Part shown: piece by piece, positions 45,030-56,769 of the stretch
Position numbering within the stretch: the stretch's first letter is position 1
How the letters are laid out: every line of letters starts with the position of its first letter
Source of the DNA: Saxidomus purpurata
Lineage: Eukaryota; Mollusca; Bivalvia; Venerida; Veneridae
Reading direction: 5' to 3'
DNA length: 64,000 nucleotides
Assembly (NCBI GenBank): GCA_022818135.1
Contig: JAFMSR010000001.1
Coordinates: 36,858,672 to 36,922,671, forward strand
The notes under the pieces: generated by a model
Seen by the model: the letters and a program-made list of their open reading frames with translations, nothing else
Told to the model about the DNA's origin: nothing
The model's database searches: none
Position numbers and translations under genes: made by a program

Positions 45030-46626
45030 ACAGTTAAATTGGATGAATTTGATGGATTACCTCCGATATATGAATTACCACATATAGTTAACATTTTTCT
45101 CAGCTATGAAATTATTGTACATGTATCAGCCTTGTTTCCAAGTTTCCAAGTTTATTTTGATATAAGCACACAGTTTGTACATTATAAACATACAAAAACA
45201 TGAGGCAGATAAATATATCTGCCTTGTGACTTGGTGAGAATGTTGCGCATTAGTGCTTAATTATGGGATATTGCAAGCTGACTGACACCAACATTTAAAA
45301 TGAACAATTAAATGATAAGTGGCAGATCTAAGTGCTGAAAGTAATATTTTGTATACGATCATCATATAAAATGTAGGTCAAGCTGCCGTTTTTTAAAAAT
45401 AATTCGCCATTCATCAGTAATATGTACATTTATTATCTTATAGTTTTCCAAAATTAATCATTTAATAATACAGCTAGTACATGTATATTAAGTTTAAGCC
45501 TAGCGAGGGGGCGACTTGGGCGACAAAGTCGCCTTTCACACTTAAACTTCGCCAATTTCTTTGACAAAAGCGAAATTAACTTCGCCAGAAAATATCTCAA
45601 TAAACAATGAAGCGAATATACAAGGTGTCAGACATTTCTCTGACCATTAACTCCGTCCCCTCAATCAATTTGCGACTGACAAAAAGGGTGCCTGAAGGCA
45701 GATTTCACAATATGACACGAGTAATAATCATGGTGAAGGCATCAACAGAAGATTAAAGCCGATATTTCAAAAGGTAAAGTTAAATGGTTCATATGCAGAG
45801 AAAATGGGAAACTTGCACACACAGTTTGGAGAGTAGGGAGTGTAACTGTGCATGTTATTATTATTCAGTTACATGTATGTTAAAACGTTTCGTTGAAGCA
45901 ATACAATAGCAATACAATGGCAATACAATGGCAATACAATACAATACGATACGATACGATACGATACGATACGATACGATACAATACAATACAATACAAT
46001 ACAATACAATACAATACAATACAATACAATACAATACAATACTGTTACACAATACAATATCATATAATACAACAACAGTAGAAAACAATACAGTACAATA
46101 CAACAAAGTTATTGTCGGTAATATCATATAAAACAACAGAAAAAAACAAAAGCTATGTATAGCTTTTGACCGACCTAACAAATCACATTTATGCATAAGT
46201 CATAATAAATATCAAATTTAAAATTTATATTATCACATTATCACAATAAAATGCATGAAAATCGGTCTCTAAACATCTCCTGTGTCTGGATGAAGTCTCA
46301 CAATAATGGCCAATCTCCTGATTTATCACACAACCATTTAATTGTTTAAGGTGTACTTTGCTTTGAAACAAATGAACAACAAATATTTTGCTACTCCCTC
46401 ACTTCTCCTTGTAGACTCCAAACTTCTTCCTATTTTCAACTCAGGGAGAAGTCACTTCTCCCTAAAATTTTGCTCTAGCTAGGCCCCTCAGCCTCTGCAG
46501 AATTAGTTTGGTTTAACATCTGAAATAATTTCGCAAGTTGCTATCATTAACCAAACAATGTCATAAAGGAACTGATTAAAGGTATTGTTGTTTATTTGTG
46601 GCAGGTATTTGTAACTGCTGAGTGGG
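45030..46626. other. Intergenic with a pentanucleotide microsatellite
   Basis: No gene is seen. 45484-45540 has a GGGCGACTTGGGCGACAAAG patch with partner TCGCC. 45895-46120 is the microsatellite. A perfect 10-base hairpin CAAAAGCTAT/ATAGCTTTTG with a 2-base loop is at 46147-46168. Confidence 0.4.
45895..46120 (+). repeat. (ATACA)n/(ATACG)n microsatellite
   Basis: Pentanucleotide array. It starts with irregular GCAATACAATG units, passes through seven or so ATACG units (about 45945-45980), then a long ATACA run to 46041, with irregular copies to about 46120. The block of G-bearing units in the centre suggests local homogenisation. Open frames across it on both strands are repeat artefacts. Confidence 0.9.
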
Positions 46627-47006
46627 ATGGGCCAAAAACAGTGGCTGGTCAGTTTCAATCCTGAAAAAAACGAGGCTATATTATTCTTTGTACAGAAAGA
46701 ACAACCGAAATCACATTTTTGTTTCTCAGATGTTACGGTTAATTTTGAGGAACACTACAGCCACATCGATCTAACTCTTAGATACGATTGTAAATTGCAT
46801 GGCCATATTTATCAAAATTCAAATTGTGCTTGTATTTCCCAGAGTAATGAGAAAACTATAATATTCACTTAAATGTCTAACTCTTAAGCAAATATAAACG
46901 ATATAATGTAGAAAAACATGACTTTGTGAAATCCGATGCATTTTTTTTAATTGTGTTAAAAATGTAAATATATTTCGTACTACTAAACAATATATCATAT
47001 TATTAT
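46627..47006 (+). pseudogene. LINE reverse-transcriptase thumb fragment
   Basis: ATG 46627 opens an 81-codon frame: QKQWLVSFNPEKNEAILFF, then FSDVTVNFEEHYSHIDLTLR and HGHIYQNSNC, ending at 46872. This matches the region after the catalytic core of LINE reverse transcriptases (W.+.FNP.KTE ... HLGL.L). The catalytic residues are absent. From 46727 the sequence is repeated almost unchanged at 47807-48083, including 130 bases after the stop codon. Confidence 0.65.
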
Positions 47007-47806
47007 ATACTTTCATATTGCCCCGTTCACTTTGCCTTAGAGAGTTCGTTCAGTATTTTACGGTACTGCACGTTGGCAAGGAATGATACTGAACGTTGGC
47101 AAGGAGGGCGGTCTTAGCGATTAACTCTACGGTCTATTTTATTTGTTTGCAAACATCGTTTTTAGGAGGTTTATATGTGGAAATTTGACATTTTTTTACA
47201 ATTGAATTAACCATGGTCTTAAAATGAAATAATAAATTGCCTCATTTTCAAGTAGATGTAAAAGAGTTTCATTTTTAAAATGGTTTGAATCTTTTAGGGC
47301 ACGCAATACCACTTCTAGTTACGAAAGTTACTGGTACGCATATCAGTCAAGTATTGGTAAAGAAAAGGAATGATGTTTTGCATGTAGTCATAAGAAAGAG
47401 AAAATATTTTTAGGAACGTACATCAAGTTGATTTATTCACATTTCAAAGTACAAACCTGCATCCGTTGTAAAAGTCTTGCGTTTTTCAAAACAAGATGGC
47501 GGACGGCAACTGAAATTTCTTCCGTAAAATTGACGTCAGCGTTTCTCCTAATAAATGACGTCACGTTTAAACAACAATATTGAATCGAGTCTATTAATTA
47601 ATACGCAATAAAGAAAATGTACATGGTCAAATAGTACGCTAGTTGTTTTATAAATTTGAAGATTCATTTATTGTTTTTTTGGTAACAGAATGTCATTTTT
47701 TCATATTCAATATGAAAGTAAATAATAAAGTTATTGAACTTGTATGGTGAAATATTACGTGGATCGAGTTGATTTGGCGGGACCAAAACAAAACAAAGAC
47801 TAATCA

Positions 47807-48083
47807 AGATGTTACGGTTAATTTTGAGGAACACTACAGCCACATCGATCTAACTCTTAGATACGATTGTAAATCGCATGGCCATATTTATCAAATTTCA
47901 AATTGTGCTTGTAGTTCCCAGAGTAATGAGAAAACTATAATATTCACTTAAATGTCTAACTCTTAAGCAAATATAAATGATATAATGTAGAAAAACATGA
48001 CTTTGTGAAATCCGATGCATTTTTTTAATTGTGTTAAAAATGTAAATATATTTCGTATTACTAAACAATATATCATATTATTA
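47807..48083 (+). repeat. Near-identical direct copy of 46727-47006
   Basis: About 280 bases with only a handful of differences from 46727-47006, the same orientation and 1.08 kb apart. It starts within the LINE fragment at GATGTTACGGTTAATTTTGA and extends beyond its stop codon. The interval 47007-47806 is unrelated and holds no gene. The high similarity implies a recent duplication or two insertions of a young 5'-truncated family. Confidence 0.85.
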
Positions 48084-48179
48084 GGTTCTTATAAATTGTT
48101 GAGTACAGCTGTGAAACCTATATTGGACGAGGCACAAGTTAATATGGACAGGTGTGAAATAAAATGTAAATAAAAGCTG

Positions 48180-48470
48180 TTTTTTCCATGTAAATTATTG
48201 TAAGTTTTCGAGGAGGATACATTCTAATTTCAGTAGAACTTATCGTCCAATCTTTTTGCTATGTATGTATTGACAAAATTTGTAATTTTGATATTATATA
48301 CATTGCTATATATTTTGTTTGTTTTGACTAGGAGTAAGTTTGGCTTAAGTTTGTTTAGATTTGACAGTAAAATGACATGCAACTGAAATTGAACACAGGT
48401 CGCATTAGACATTGAATACAAGTGTCTGCATCTTCAATTTAATGTTTAAATTGAACGCCTCTGATATCGT
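48180..48470 (+). repeat. Dispersed repeat, partner at 3790-4075
   Basis: See 3790-4075 for shared blocks. It begins shortly after the LINE fragment copy, so it may be the tail of the same element family; only this copy has that neighbour. Confidence 0.5.
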
Positions 48471-50336
48471 TACGTCGCAATAAGTGATTGCAATCACCAT
48501 GGCCCGGGAAGAGAATCAGATCTCCTTGACTGAAAAGTCAATAACAATCAAGTGTATGCGGTGCAATAATAATTATATGTTATTGCCTGCATCTTCAATT
48601 TAATGTCCTTATAAAACCTCGGAAGCAGTACAAAAGTGTCGGAATTAATATAAACCGCGCAGTAAGATATTTACATTGTATCTATTAGCGAGTTAGTTCA
48701 AATGATTTGTCTTGACATCAAATTTTGAACTGGAGATTTTAAATTTTCAAAGTAAGGTAAGTAATGCTTTGAAGTTTTCCTCTGTTACTGTCTTGAATGT
48801 TTTATATTTATAGCACATAATTACAGCGAACATATACCTATATTCGCGCATTAATGATACAACTAGCGTTATGATTTGTTATCAATTCTGGCCGAATGAA
48901 GTGCAAACAGTAATATTCCTTTAGAAATTAGTTCTTACTCGCGTATTTATATCACTTGTTATTAAACAAATTCACATGAAATTCAGATAATTAAAATTTC
49001 ATTAAACTATTTACTTATGCCAAATCCTTCCACAACATGTGTTCTATATAAAATGCCTTTTGAGAAACTTTTTATTCTATTGAAATGACCTGGCCAATAT
49101 CTCACGAAAATACTTTAGTAATTGCTCAGCTGAGTATATTATTTTAATTGTCACTAAAAATATGGATATAAATTTTCTTGTTGTCATTTTTAACGATAGT
49201 CTATTAATCTAAAATAATATCTTAAATGAAAAAAACATGTTGAAACAAAGAATGTTGTATAATACTAAATGCAAATCCGATAAGCGAAATTTTCATGTAA
49301 GTACAAGTTAAGAATTTTAAGAATATAATTATGTTAATTAATTGATAAAAAACAATATTTCCTGCAAAAATACTGACAAGTGTATAATAATTGTAATAAA
49401 TGAGTAAATACGACTCTAATAATTCAAATGAATAAATGTGCAAGGGGCTGATAAGTATTGAAATAAGTTGAGCGTTGAATAAGTAGTTGGGGCAGGAACT
49501 TTTCTGTAATCGATTCAAGTGGACTTTGTTTTGTTTTAGGTTTTACCATGTTGTGTAAGTTCTGATAAATTATAAAGCAGTAGAATGCTAAGAAACCTTC
49601 TATTTGTTGTAGTAGACCTATTTAAAACGATGCTCTTTATGTTCCTGTCATCTGTAAATTTTAATTTTGTCAATATACATGTATGTGATTGTGGTCTAAA
49701 AGTTCACTTTTCACTTGGTAAAATACGTTATTTTCCGTCGCTTTAAATGACGTATCAACGTTAATGCGTTAAAAAGCTTAAGCCTTAGGATGACTTTATC
49801 AGCTTGATAACTTGGGATGTACCCGAGTTTGCCTTTGGCTCTAAAATTTACTTGTCAAATTATAGTTAATATAAAACTAAATATGGACTTTGGACCACTA
49901 GCATATATTGACAAAAAGAGTACGACATCAGTCAAACAAACGGTTATGGCTAAAATCGTCCGAAATCGTCAACATGGGGAAAACACTGTTACCCGAGGCG
50001 AAGTCTTCCGGTAACGTCAATAATATTATAATATTATGTGAAAATGTAAAACGATATGTGTATTTCATCTACCGAAAAAAGGTCAGTAGTCCGAACTATT
50101 AAGTAAAGAGTTAACTTTTGAATTGTTTATAATTATTGCCCCTTCGAAGTTATTTGTAGTGAAATGTCACCAGTAAACATCACGTTTGCTGTGTTTCTGA
50201 TAAAACATATAACAGTTATAAACGGTATAATGCCACTACATAAATGGCAAACTGTACCCCATTGCACAACTATTCTTATTATTTTTTTCATTCTTTGTTT
50301 CTCTTTTGAGTCAGTTGCCTGTATCATTTTCATTTT
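48471..50336. other. 5' region of the second TLR gene, nothing else recognisable
   Basis: AT-rich with no coding frame that carries a motif. A promoter and a 5' non-coding exon of the receptor are expected here, but no TATA box or donor site can be chosen with confidence. A direct echo of TGTCTGCATCTTCAATTTAATG occurs twice (about 48423 and 48583). Confidence 0.35.
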
Positions 50337-50338
50337 AG
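50326..50338 (+). promoter_or_regulatory. Candidate splice acceptor before the TLR start codon
   Basis: TTTTCATTTTAG ending at 50338, 19 bases before the ATG at 50358. Same arrangement as at the first receptor gene, consistent with a non-coding 5' exon joined to a single coding exon. Confidence 0.4.
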
Positions 50339-50357
50339 AACAAACAGTAAACCAGTG

Positions 50358-52658
50358 ATGACAGCCAAAGTAACAATGTTTCGGTTAATTATCTTTGCCT
50401 GCCATGTCTCTATTGTCTCGTCGCCTCAGGCTTGTACACCGAAGGATAAAGATACAATCGTTTGTAAGGATAAAATATCAGCTACAGTCCAACCTGGCGT
50501 GACACGTGTGTATATAGAATTTATTTCGAACTATACAAGCTTCGAAGACGAGCTGTTTTCCCACCAGAGTTGGCGAAATGTAACGTTTGTAGACATTACT
50601 GCAAACCGTACAGAAAAGTTAAATCCATATGACATTGATTTCGGAAGAATAAAATATCGACATTTTTTCCCCAACTTAGAAGAATTGGGAATACACGGAG
50701 ATGAAGTCAATAATTTCAGTTTGGACACATTCAAGAACATTTATCACCTATCAGTTTTGAATCTTTCTAACTGTAGATATATAAGGTTTAAATCGCTCTT
50801 CGATTCACTCCTTTCAGCTGATATCACAATAGACAAATTGTATTTAAATGATATTTCCCCATCAATGTGTCCTATAAATAGACTTTCACTTGAACTTCTC
50901 TACATGAAACAGGTGAAAAAATTGAGTCTAAGAAATACAGACGTGCGTGTGGGGCTATTCGGCGATCTTTACATAACTATACCAGAATATCTGGAGGAAG
51001 TTGACTTTTCAAGAGTAAAGATAAAGCAACACGAACAACCACTGGATATCATTATGATGTACATGCACCGGCATTTTATGGAGTTTACTACCAGTATACA
51101 TCTTACTACGTTAAACATTTCTTCGGTTTCTTTGCAACATTTCTTTCAAGCTATTGACTTTATATTTTTCGATATCAATACAGATTGCAATGAAGTACCA
51201 TACACTTTTTTATTCACTCTTTCAAGACTCGAAAATCTTTACGCAAATGATATATTTAAAGTGCCAATTGTAGATAATAAAAATTTTAACTTTTCAAATG
51301 GACCAGTTTATTTAAATCGGTGGCATTTTAGGAGAAATCGGATAGAGCATTTCAATTTAACTTTTCCATTGAATAATACACTAAAAGAAATTGACATCTC
51401 CGACAATGAATTAAAGTACATTTCACCACAGGCACTACAAACTGCAACGCGTCTAGAAATATTAAATCTCCAAAGAAATCAATTATTCAATATGCAGACC
51501 TCTCCTCAATTTAAAGATTTACTTGTGTCTTTTAAGGCATTAAAATATTTTAATCTTGCTGAAAATAATATTTCATATCTACCTCAAGATATGTTTAGAA
51601 ACAATATACATTTACAGTATATTGATTTGTCAGATAATATTCTAAATACATTCACAGTTACTATAAAGCAGCTGAAAAGACTGAAGTTATTAAATCTTGG
51701 TGGCAATCGCATTAAATTCCTAAAGGACAGTGAGTTAGCAAAAGTCAAATTGTTCATGAAACGACTTCCAGTTGAAGAACATAACCATACTGCAGGCGTA
51801 GAATTAGCCGGAAACCCATTCGAATGCAAATGCGAAAGTGTTCAGTTTATGCAGTGGGTGATTTCTGTCGTACAAAAACAGTCCATAAAAAAGCATCATT
51901 GTAAATTGGGGAATGAAGAAAAGGAAATCAACGAAAATTCATTAAAGGATGCGAAATTTCTCTGCTATCGAACGGCAGTTATTGTAGGCACGATTACAGT
52001 TGTATTGGTAGTATGTATAGGAATATTTTTTCTGACAGCGTTCATATTGCGACGGAAAAAATTGCAAAAACAGAGAATTGCAGAAAGAGCCTTTCTAAAT
52101 GACTTTTTAAATGGCGCCTTAGAAGAAAAATACCTTTGTCAGATCTCCTACGCAAATGAAGATGAAATGTGTGTTCTAAACAGTATACACGCAAATTTAG
52201 GTATTGCATTAACAAAACACTGGGGCATTGGTCGCGATTTCATTTGTATAGGAGACAAACAGTTTTGCCTTGGACGGCCAATTGTCAATGAAATTTTACG
52301 ATGCATTTCTGAATCATGTGTCTTGATTTTTGTTATTTCAAAATCATTTTGCAACAGTCGCTGGTGTGAAATGGAATTAAGGGAAGCATATGAAATGGAA
52401 AAACCAATTATTCTCATTTTTAAGGAAGAAGTAAATGAAGAGTTAATGTCAACACTATTGTTGACACTTTTCAACAGGCTGACAAGAGCAAAACTTGTAA
52501 ACATCGATGGAATGTACAGCCTGGTACCAGACTGGGAGAGTCTTGGCGAATCAATTATCAAACTAGCTTCAGAAAAATATAAAGCCGTGAAACCAACTAT
52601 TGGAATTTCATTTCAGAGATATTACACATTTCCCCATGAAGCGATAGAGTACACGTAA
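50358..52658 (+). CDS. Toll-like receptor, single-cysteine-cluster type (copy 2)
   Basis: A 766-residue innate-immune receptor in one exon, paralogous to 9811-12093 along its length. The start is ATG 50358 (MTAKVTMFRLIIFACHVSIV); the second Met at residue 7 would also work. Signal peptide about 1-23. Leucine-rich repeats about 100-465, clearest at YIDLSDNIL and LLNLGGNRI. The C-terminal cysteine cap is at 490, 492, 515 and 536. Transmembrane helix about 541-564, followed by RRKKLQKQR. The TIR domain is about 592-739: YLCQISYANEDE, a BB loop GDKQFCLGRPI with Leu638 in place of the usual Pro, ISESCVLIFVIS and SRWCEMELREAYE. No FW box 3. The C-terminal tail (~25 residues) is unlike that of copy 1. 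It likely signals from the membrane through TIR-TIR contacts; the ligand is unknown. Confidence 0.93.
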   Translation: MTAKVTMFRLIIFACHVSIVSSPQACTPKDKDTIVCKDKISATVQPGVTRVYIEFISNYTSFEDELFSHQSWRNVTFVDITANRTEKLNPYDIDFGRIKYRHFFPNLEELGIHGDEVNNFSLDTFKNIYHLSVLNLSNCRYIRFKSLFDSLLSADITIDKLYLNDISPSMCPINRLSLELLYMKQVKKLSLRNTDVRVGLFGDLYITIPEYLEEVDFSRVKIKQHEQPLDIIMMYMHRHFMEFTTSIHLTTLNISSVSLQHFFQAIDFIFFDINTDCNEVPYTFLFTLSRLENLYANDIFKVPIVDNKNFNFSNGPVYLNRWHFRRNRIEHFNLTFPLNNTLKEIDISDNELKYISPQALQTATRLEILNLQRNQLFNMQTSPQFKDLLVSFKALKYFNLAENNISYLPQDMFRNNIHLQYIDLSDNILNTFTVTIKQLKRLKLLNLGGNRIKFLKDSELAKVKLFMKRLPVEEHNHTAGVELAGNPFECKCESVQFMQWVISVVQKQSIKKHHCKLGNEEKEINENSLKDAKFLCYRTAVIVGTITVVLVVCIGIFFLTAFILRRKKLQKQRIAERAFLNDFLNGALEEKYLCQISYANEDEMCVLNSIHANLGIALTKHWGIGRDFICIGDKQFCLGRPIVNEILRCISESCVLIFVISKSFCNSRWCEMELREAYEMEKPIILIFKEEVNEELMSTLLLTLFNRLTRAKLVNIDGMYSLVPDWESLGESIIKLASEKYKAVKPTIGISFQRYYTFPHEAIEYT

Positions 52659-52782
52659 ATTTAACACGCACCCATTACATTCGTATTGCAATGATCTAAA
52701 TATACGATAAGTTTTATCAAAATAACTTCATTTTTTTTAGACCAAAATTTCTGCTAACAAAACGTTATACGCACAGCTCTGA

Positions 52783-52788
52783 AATAAA
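52783..52788 (+). terminator. Candidate polyadenylation signal AATAAA (TLR copy 2)
   Basis: AATAAA 125 bases after the stop codon of the second receptor, same strand. The first canonical hexamer found downstream. Confidence 0.4.
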
Positions 52789-53944
52789 ACTAGATTGCTG
52801 TCAAGAGGTAGTAAATCTAAATGTATACGCGAGTTCCCTTTATCAACCGTTATTAGGATAGAAACAGTAGAGGATCTTGCAACAGTCTGTACATCGGGGA
52901 ATTTTGGCATAAAGAAAATGTCACTATTTAAAAGCAGACATATTAATTTAGAACTCGCGAGAGGAGACTTCTCTGTTGATGAACTTTATGAAATGAATCT
53001 GAAAAGTTGAGAAATAGCAAAGTTAAACATTGCGAATAATATCCAATTAGCTATAATAACATAATAAATTGGAACTTTGTAATTTGAATGTGTATTATTA
53101 ACGCACTTAAAGACAGAGGCATAACTTTGAAATTTGTATAAGAAAGCTCAGAAAGTGCTGTTAATCTTGATTGTTGTTCGTTCATAATGGTTTTGATTTG
53201 TGTGTTAGAAGCTGTACAGGAATAATTGTAAGACAATGTACGTTCTGATGAAATGCATATATTGTTGGAGATGTCTGCTAAAACATCGCTTTTGTGTTTC
53301 AAGCAGCAGTTTGAATGTGTGTTATATGTGTTTTACGGAACTCGGAAGAATGTCAAATATTTGTTTCTCTCTTTTTTTCTGGTGTAAAAGTTATCAATGA
53401 ATTCAATAAAATGAAAGTTAAAGTATGCGTTTTAAAGAGAGCGATTTCAAGTGACATTATTTCCCTGGACAACGTCAGGAATCATATCAAAATATAATCC
53501 GTAGGAAGTCTGTTTTTATGTCAAATGTATAAAAAATGTATCATTAAGCGAGAGCTATTCACACATTGTAATTATTTGTACATACGTATATGTGATATTA
53601 ATCTAAAAGAATTTGTAAACTGGTACTGTGCATGTTGTTGATACCAAAATATCACTTTTTAATGAAGCGTGCTTTTCAACACAATAGTTTTGTTGTCTTT
53701 TATTTGTGTATTGTTCCCACTTTAGTAGAATATTTATATTAAAGCAAAGGAAAACATACAAAATCCCGTAAAGCAGTAGATACAGCAAGCAGGAATAAAA
53801 CAAATACAAGGAGGAAACCCGCAAGTAATCAAAGTACTAAGGTACTAAAAGGCGGTCGCGTGTGCAAACGAATTGCCTGGGCTTTAAGGAGAACATCTTT
53901 GCATAGCGGAATCATAATGTCAGGCGAAATATAAGGCCGGCTTT
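52789..53944. other. Downstream region of the second TLR gene, no clear gene
   Basis: A frame open from 52783 to 53010 (ending GDFSVDELYEMNLKS) lacks an early ATG (first at about 52918) and has no recognised domain. It could be a relic. Nothing else is recognisable before the tandem array. Confidence 0.3.
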
Positions 53945-54660
53945 TTAATTATACCCCCGGACACAAAGTGTAAGGGGGTATACTGGATTCAACTTGTCCT
54001 GTCTGTTTGCATGTCCATCCGTCCATCCGTCCGTCTGTAGACGGAATCTTGTGCACACTAGATCTCCAAAACCCCTGTTAAGAATTATTGAAACTTCTTA
54101 GAAGTGATAAGTACAATCCTTGTTGGGCATGGTCCATGTTTTGGGTCTCTATGTCAAAGGTCAAGCTCACAGGAGCTAGACGCTAAATCTCCAAAAGCCC
54201 TGGTTAGAATTTAGTGATTCTTTACCGAAGTGATAAGTACCATGCCTAGTCGTGCATAATCTATGTTTCGGATAACTAGGTCAAAAGTCATGGTCAAAGG
54301 GGCTCGCGATATAAATGTACAATATTGTGGACGCTTAATCTCCAAAACCCCTTCTCAGAATTTAATGAAACTTCACAGATGTGATAAGTGCTATGGTTAG
54401 TTAAGTATGGTCCATGTTTCTGATCACTAGGTCAAAGGTCATAGGGGCTCGAGATAGTAAAATTGCCTGTGTTTTTAATATCGAAAACCCCTGGTCACAT
54501 TTAAACAATATTTTACAGAAGTGATAAATACCATTTGTGCATTGATCATGTTTCTTGTCACAAGCTGAAGGTCACATGGGTTTGACATAAAATAGTTTGC
54601 CCGCTTAATGTCCAAAACCCCTGGTCAGAATTTAATTATATTTCACAGAAGCCTTAAGTT
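53945..54660 (+). repeat. Degenerate tandem array (~150-170-base unit)
   Basis: Begins ACCCCCGGACACAAAGTGTAA, then a CCATCCGTCCATCCGTCCGT stretch, then about four modules. Each contains CTCCAAAACCCCTGGTCAGA (with variants), AATTTAATGAAACTTCACAG, AAGTGATAAGTACCATG, GGTCCATGTTTC, CACTAGGTCAAAGGTCA and GGGGCTCGAGAT. Same general type as the array at 38505, different unit. No coding role. Confidence 0.7.
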
Positions 54661-56375
54661 TTGCAGATCCAATAATTAAAGCATCAACAATTTTATATAC
54701 TTTGTCAGTAGGATTTTTCGGTGGATATTCATCACTTTCAGTGATAGTTCTAGTTTTAAATACTTAATAAGGTCTGTTTTGGCCAGTAATATACAAAATC
54801 AACTGTTTACGTGATGGGACATTTTTTACTAATTTAACACATAATTTAACCCAAAAACTCCTCTTTCGTATATGAAATTATATTTTCGTAAAAATAGATA
54901 TGTGTAGATTTCAGCTACTTCGCTACAACAATGCCTATATAAAATTTTGTATATGTATGCCTCATGGGCTTTTTAGCCTAATTAATTTACATGAAATAAA
55001 TATCAAAATATATATCCGCGATGTTTAATTTGGTTACGTTAGGGGTATTCATATATTAAAACTTTTTTGTCAGGAAACGACAAGCTGCGTTTTGCTTTAA
55101 TAATTTCGACAGGATTGTGCTTATCATCACGAGAGCAAAGAGATAAACCGGCATTACTTTGTAGCCGTTCTGGTTCGTAACCCTTAATATAGGAGAATAA
55201 CTACGTCCAAAGTCGAAACCGTGGGTGTACTGACTATAACCCAAAGCAGTACTAGGAGTTACAGGGGTACATTAACTTAAATCTTAGAACAATATCACTA
55301 AACAGTGTGGCTACAACCCCGAGGTTTGTAATCTTGGTATATCTGACTTACGTATCTCCGGGATAAATAAATTACTAAGCTGAATCTTTTTTGCATTTCA
55401 AGCCTATATATTTATTCAAACTGTTAAACAGAAATTAGTTACTGGAATAATACATTATAAAATTATCAGCCCTACTTAAATTCGGGAAGCCACCAATGGA
55501 ACTTGGTACAATGTACTCTCAGAATACTCTTTGAAATAGGCAAGGTCAAGAAAGTGCCACCTGTACCAATGCATTACAAACATATTACTGACCGGGACTA
55601 AATAGAATTTATATATGACAATTTATTTACCAACTAGATACTTTTTCAATATAACCGATAGCTAAACTCTTGTTTGCAACTGGAATTGATATTTACTTTT
55701 CACATAAATATATCAAAGATTTTATATACACAATCAACATTATATACATATATATCATTTCACGCTAAAGATTTACAATTAAGGGAAGTAATTAAGACAG
55801 ACAGCTACAAAATAGACCTTTGTTTAAGATCTGCCGCTAGGTGTCTCTGGTGACCGGATTCCCGCCAAGTTTTATCGTTTTTAACAAGGAGTGACCCCTT
55901 GTTTTTGTAAGGCGATTTTGAAAACGACTAATCGTTAAACCCTGGCAGTTTGAACATTTTCGCCTGCAACGTAGATCGACTTTAGGTGAAACGCTTTGGG
56001 ACCTTGTTTCTCGCCCTGTAACATTTGGCCCCGTGCCAACTTTTATCAATGTTAGTCAGGATCCGACGTCTTGGTGGTACTCACTTTATTTCAACGTGGT
56101 CGGGAAGAATGAATAGGGAATACGATGTGTAGGCGACTCGGTAAGGCATGTGCCATGTAAGCTAGTAGTCGAATCTATGTCATGTTGCACATTTCTTTTT
56201 CATCTTTTGACACATTTGGTGCCAAACATTGGAACGTTACGATATTGCAAGGTTAGTCTCCGACGCCCGTAATTGCGTCATTTGAAGCTACACGTTGCAA
56301 TTCAAGGACGTATTTGAACATGGTAGGGAAGAATGTCAAGGTTACGGATTTGATTATAAATAGGAGTTGTGTAAG
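54661..56375. other. Intergenic, nothing recognisable
   Basis: No gene with a motif on either strand. Frames at 55056-55244 and 55837-56049 on the - strand have no family resemblance. AT-rich to 55800, then a GC-richer stretch. Confidence 0.4.
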
Positions 56376-56450
56376 CGGTCGGATAGCCCAGTCAGTACAG
56401 CATTCGTCCTATAGACGAAGGGTCCCGAGTTTGAGTCCCTGTCATTCCTT
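56376..56450 (+). repeat. tRNA-like sequence, probably a SINE head or tRNA relic
   Basis: Contains an A-box-like ATAGCCCAGTCAGTACAG, an intact 5-base anticodon stem TTCGT/ACGAA around a 7-base loop CCTATAG, and a B-box-like GAGTTTGAGTCCC. The T stem and acceptor stem pair poorly, and the usual U33 is C. It is therefore unlikely to be a working tRNA; the apparent anticodon would be UAU. Confidence 0.45.
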
Positions 56451-56769
56451 TCATGGTGTGACACAAAACTAGCTATTTATTGTTCGTTTTCATTTCAAAT
56501 GCTATTGTATGTCACTTGTATGAATAAACGACTTCCCAATATAAGAAATATTTAGACTTCTATCAATACAAAAAAGATCAAGACGATCTTATATCGGTTT
56601 TAAATTTGGCTTTAAGGTTGGTTTCTAAAACAAGGACTAATCAAAAGCTAATATCAAAATCCGCTAAATGTATCACCACTTGTCGCTAAAAATTAAAAAT
56701 ACAATTATTTGTTTTAATGAACGTTTCATAATTTAACTGATATGGCATTTAATGCGATTTTTCAAAAAG

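Noticed and set aside
45861..46196. Frames rich in Tyr/Cys/Ile or Asn/Thr on both strands
   Set aside because: Translations of the (ATACA)n/(ATACG)n microsatellite.
52148..52561. 137-codon antisense frame
   Set aside because: Shadow of the TIR domain of the second TLR.
52783..53010. ~75-codon frame after TLR copy 2, considered as a small gene
   Set aside because: No early ATG, no recognised domain and no splice context; kept only as a remark.
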